A stretch of DNA of 7,577 nucleotides from CAZTLE01 sp964614415. Lineage in GTDB: Bacteria; Bacteroidota; Bacteroidia; Flavobacteriales; Flavobacteriaceae. This document shows positions 5,123 through 7,577 of the stretch, piece after piece. The first letter of the stretch is position 1. The number at the start of each line of letters is the position of its first letter. A program made the position numbers and the translations under genes. The notes under the pieces were generated by a model. The model was not told where the DNA came from. It did no database searches and was given only the letters and a program-made list of their open reading frames with translations. The DNA lies in NCBI GenBank assembly GCA_964614415.1, contig CAZTLE010000193.1, positions 1-7,577 on the forward strand, written 5' to 3'.

Positions 5123-6814
5123 TTATCCTTTACAATTGCATTCGGATTTTTCCTGGTCGCTCTCCGGCGACTTTGGTAAATCTTCGGCATCCGGCAAGAG
5201 TTGTTCAATGAAATCCAATTGATCTTCCGTAAATTGATTCAGAAGGTCAAATTGCGCCATTTCGACATCCGTGAGCACTATGCTTTCTTCTTGAACCTCA
5301 ATGTCTTCTGAAGATAGCTTTGGTTTGATACGCTTACAGAGCCATGGATATCTTCTACAGATCTTGTAATAGTAGCATAACCTTGGATAGCGTTTACAGA
5401 TATTGATCACTACAATTGGACATTTAAGCTTATTAGCTATGGCAGAACCGTTGACCACACCATAACCTGTTCCGTAGTCAAATCCAGTTGGTCCGAGATC
5501 CTGAGCAGTGGAGCGGACCAGACTTCGAATGGCAGCCGGGCTTGTAAGTCTGATGAAAGGATTGTACGGTCTTTTGGTACGAATGGCAGCCACCATACCC
5601 GCTACTACCGGGCAAGCCGCCGAGGTTCCTCCATCTGCTGCGTATACACCGGATCCCTGGAAGTGCGTATATCCGGATACATCAGGTTTCTTATTCACCA
5701 GCCTACCAGGACCCTTGGAAGAATATCCTACTCGCTTTTTGCTTGTATCTACTCCCGCTACGGTTAACACGTGTGGAGAGGAGTTTGCACCGTAGATGGT
5801 CCGTGAAGTAACACCACGACATCTTCCATCCGGGCAATCGCTACCGCAGTTTCCGGCGGCGAAGAGAATATCAGCACCACACCGTTCCAGCGACCGTACG
5901 ATACGGTTGAAAGGGTGGTTAGGGTTATCACTATAGTTTCCGGGATGACCCACTGGAAAATCCCATGACGGGTGGAACATTCCCCAACTGTTATTCACGA
6001 CGAGTGATTTATTCACTCCCGGTCTGGGGGAAATGTTTCGTTGTAGTCGGATGAGGTGACGATACGCCAAAATAGCATCCGACAGGAATCCCTCCATTAC
6101 TGTTCTCCCTGTTCTTCTGGTGGTAAGAAGCGCAATGTCCAGAATGGTACACTTTGGTGCGGCAATGCATACGTCATAGGCGCACATGGTCCCGTGACCA
6201 ACAGGAGCTGATCCCGGAACAACGGAAGATGAAGCAGGTTTCCAGCTTCCGGCACTATCAAAACGTGGTCGCTTCCCCTTGCTGTTCAAATAAGCCATGT
6301 TGACCCCTGTATCTACAATAGCAACGCGTACCCCGCTTCCATCCGCCTTACAGTTGTGAAGGCGACTTACGTTGAGTAGTTTCTCTACTGTTTTATCACT
6401 ACCTAAAGGTGGTGACACGGGACAAATCAGTGTGGGTTCAATTTCCGGATCGGCATACACTTCGACCACGTTCTTGTTTTTAAACGCGTCTTTTTGGAAG
6501 TTTTCCAGGTCGTCTTCATCTACTTCGCCTCTTACAATGTACGTGCTCTGATCGAGCTCGTAGTTAAATGAGGTACCCGCTTCGGTGTCGTACAGGTTTT
6601 CTTTTGCGTCCGATTCGAATTCAGATGAATCTGTTGTCATTTCCTGAGGAACAGCGATCACCCCAAATTTATCATCCAGGTTAAATCCTTCCAGTTTTGG
6701 AACCGTGTTTGCCCTCATTTTGGGTGGAGCTTCAGATGGCTGACTAATCAAGGCTTCAAAAGACCTTTCAAGGTTCTTGTTGTGAAATACTTCCACAATT
6801 ACTCTCCTTTTCAT
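5123..6814 (-). CDS. Subtilisin-family (S8) serine protease with Cys-rich tail
   Basis: A 563-residue peptidase of the subtilase family. The complete catalytic set is visible: Asp168 in VAIVDTGV, His207 in VGHGTM, oxyanion Asn322 in AAGNCG, and Ser398 in DGGTSAACPVVAG. Residues 1-127 form an N-terminal region with strands (YIVRGEV, VVEVYADPEIEP) that resembles a propeptide or prodomain; 128-462 is the peptidase domain. The tail (463-563) starts with a duplicated motif, ICKRYPRLC (472-480) and ICRRYPWLC (485-493), then an acidic segment and a final CNCKG. There are 17 cysteines in all, yet no signal peptide: the start is MKRRVIVEVFHNKN. ATG 6814-6812 is the natural start. A 79-residue acidic gene follows by 54 bases, and a Bacteroidota-type promoter candidate lies upstream at 6883-6913. 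The substrate is unknown. Cytoplasmic action, or export by a route without a classical signal, are both possible. Confidence 0.95.
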   Translation of the reverse strand: MKRRVIVEVFHNKNLERSFEALISQPSEAPPKMRANTVPKLEGFNLDDKFGVIAVPQEMTTDSSEFESDAKENLYDTEAGTSFNYELDQSTYIVRGEVDEDDLENFQKDAFKNKNVVEVYADPEIEPTLICPVSPPLGSDKTVEKLLNVSRLHNCKADGSGVRVAIVDTGVNMAYLNSKGKRPRFDSAGSWKPASSSVVPGSAPVGHGTMCAYDVCIAAPKCTILDIALLTTRRTGRTVMEGFLSDAILAYRHLIRLQRNISPRPGVNKSLVVNNSWGMFHPSWDFPVGHPGNYSDNPNHPFNRIVRSLERCGADILFAAGNCGSDCPDGRCRGVTSRTIYGANSSPHVLTVAGVDTSKKRVGYSSKGPGRLVNKKPDVSGYTHFQGSGVYAADGGTSAACPVVAGMVAAIRTKRPYNPFIRLTSPAAIRSLVRSTAQDLGPTGFDYGTGYGVVNGSAIANKLKCPIVVINICKRYPRLCYYYKICRRYPWLCKRIKPKLSSEDIEVQEESIVLTDVEMAQFDLLNQFTEDQLDFIEQLLPDAEDLPKSPESDQEKSECNCKG

Positions 6815-7069
6815 AATAGTTCTGTTTTCGTTTTACCTACTCTGTTTCAGGCTTTTCGGTATTCCGCCTTTATCATCAGGGGCAAAGATTTACAGACATT
6901 ATTAGGAGTGAAATACAGGATTGACTAAAAGTCAGGTTGCATCGATAAAGAGGTAATTTCAATCGACCTGCGATTTCCGGTGAGTAGGACAATGAAATGA
7001 TTTTAGAAAGCGATAAAATCGATATCTTGAAGACTGTAAGAACTATTTTGAAGCGAAGCATTAATTCAT
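6815..7069. other. Divergent intergenic region between subtilase and VOC gene
   Basis: These 255 bases separate two divergent genes and should hold both promoters. The protease promoter candidate lies at 6883-6913. For the VOC gene only a partial -7 box, TATTTTG (7044-7050), is visible 19 bases before the ATG, with no well-spaced -33 element. A short open frame on the minus strand (7061-6876) has no protein-like features and was not called. Confidence 0.5.
6883..6913 (-). promoter_or_regulatory. Candidate promoter for the subtilase
   Basis: On the minus strand AATCTTTG (6890-6883) matches TAnnTTTG with one mismatch, and TTTC (6913-6910) matches the -33 TTTG with one mismatch; exactly 19 bases separate them, the usual Bacteroidota spacing. 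It would give a 5' leader of about 60 bases before the protease ATG at 6814. This is a pattern match without other support. Confidence 0.4.
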
Positions 7070-7486
7070 ATGAACGAAGTATATAATACCTATCGGCCTG
7101 ATGGTTTTGGGACCGTTAGCGGATATCTTTTTGTAAGCAACCCACAGGAACTCATTGATTTTTTGGAGAAGGCCTTTTACGCAAAGGAGATGAGTCGCAC
7201 AATAAATCCAAACAATGGGGATATTGCCAATTGTATTTTGAAAATAGGAACCTCTTGTTTTATGATAAGTCAGGCACGAGGGCAGTTTGAGAACATGAGA
7301 ACGTCTTTTTATTTGTATGTGAACGACGTTGATAAAATGCACAAGCGGGCCTTAGACCACGGAGCCCGGGCTGAATTTGAACCGGCGGATATGGACTATG
7401 GAGATCGACAATCGGGAATTGTAGATCCCAGTGGAAACTATTGGTGGATCTCAAAAAGGCTGGAAGAAAAACCATACAATGACTAA
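7070..7486 (+). CDS. VOC superfamily (glyoxalase/PhnB-like) protein
   Basis: A 138-residue soluble protein of the vicinal oxygen chelate fold, closest in appearance to the PhnB/glyoxalase-like group. The typical order is present: a strand GYLFVSNPQELIDFLEKAF (helix of the first beta-alpha-beta motif), CILKIGTSCFMIS, the second-module strand TSFYLYVNDVDKMHKRALDHGA, then YGDRQSGIVDPSGNYWWIS near the end. Family members commonly carry His in GHAEL and in DPFGHxW; here the corresponding places are IANCIL and DPSGNYW, so these candidate metal ligands are replaced by Asn. It may therefore be a binding or non-canonical member rather than a typical metalloenzyme. ATG 7070 is the first suitable start. 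Its last 8 bases overlap the next gene's start, so it is likely translationally coupled to it. Confidence 0.88.
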   Translation: MNEVYNTYRPDGFGTVSGYLFVSNPQELIDFLEKAFYAKEMSRTINPNNGDIANCILKIGTSCFMISQARGQFENMRTSFYLYVNDVDKMHKRALDHGARAEFEPADMDYGDRQSGIVDPSGNYWWISKRLEEKPYND

Positions 7487-7577
7487 ACACCCTGGCCAGA
7501 TGACAAAAGGCGAATTTATGGCCAATCGGCTCCGGGAAGTATTTCTCAATGGGCGTTGGGTGGCCAATACCAACTAC
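7479..7577 (+). CDS. Probable DinB-like / DUF1572 protein, N-terminal fragment
   Basis: The first 33 codons of a gene that runs off the window. It starts at ATG 7479 inside the end of the VOC gene, in the overlap ATGACTAA, or alternatively at the in-frame ATG 7500 or 7518. The segment NRLREVFLNGRWVANTNY resembles the beginning of DinB-superfamily (DUF1572-type) proteins of Bacteroidota, four-helix-bundle proteins that often bind a metal through His residues. Those His positions lie outside the window, so the assignment rests on a short resemblance. The 8-base overlap indicates an operon with the VOC gene. Confidence 0.6.
   Translation, partial: MTKHPGQMTKGEFMANRLREVFLNGRWVANTNY

Noticed and set aside
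6876..7061. A 61-codon minus-strand frame in the divergent intergenic region
   Set aside because: Its translation is low in conserved-looking structure, it overlaps the candidate protease promoter, and nothing supports expression.
1..7577. Mobile elements, CRISPR arrays, tRNA or rRNA genes
   Set aside because: No transposase or integrase motifs, regularly spaced repeats, cloverleaf-like segments or rRNA-like blocks were seen on either strand.

Overview
The window looks like chromosomal DNA from a marine-type member of the Bacteroidota, most likely Flavobacteriaceae. This is an inference from three things: a periplasmic-TPR histidine kinase architecture typical of that group, mostly absent Shine-Dalgarno sequences, and promoter candidates that fit the Bacteroidota pattern (TTTG / TAnnTTTG). 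Nothing here identifies a species.

Left part (1-2904): the window opens inside the last ~70 codons of a histidine kinase, cut off by a 10-N assembly gap (217-226). After the gap come about 350 bases with no convincing intact gene. Then follows a complete TPR sensor histidine kinase (578-2683) whose ATPase domain is about 75% identical to the upstream fragment, so the two are close paralogues lying in tandem. No response regulator is visible beside them. A good intrinsic terminator lies at 2822-2846.

Middle part (2905-4828): three plus-strand genes encode an SRPBCC/AHSA1-type small-ligand or stress protein, a bestrophin-family anion channel, and a DUF2200 protein. The bestrophin gene is clearly AT-richer than its neighbours, and the DUF2200 gene follows it after 42 bases.

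Right part (4829-7577): a minus-strand pair consists of a 563-residue subtilisin-family protease (6814-5123) and, 54 bases downstream, a 79-residue acidic protein. The protease has an intact catalytic triad, no signal peptide, 17 cysteines and a duplicated Cys motif in its tail. The small protein has weak similarity to the protease's own prodomain. A perfect 10-bp hairpin sits between them, just before the small gene's start codon. This pair is the most unusual part of the window: it could be a protease with a separately encoded propeptide-like inhibitor or partner. That is a hypothesis only. Divergently, a VOC-fold protein gene (7070-7486) overlaps by 8 bases the start of a probable DinB-like gene that runs off the window.

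Apart from the protease pair and the VOC/DinB-like pair, the genes look like a loose collection of signalling, transport and housekeeping-accessory genes. No mobile element, CRISPR array, tRNA or rRNA was recognised.
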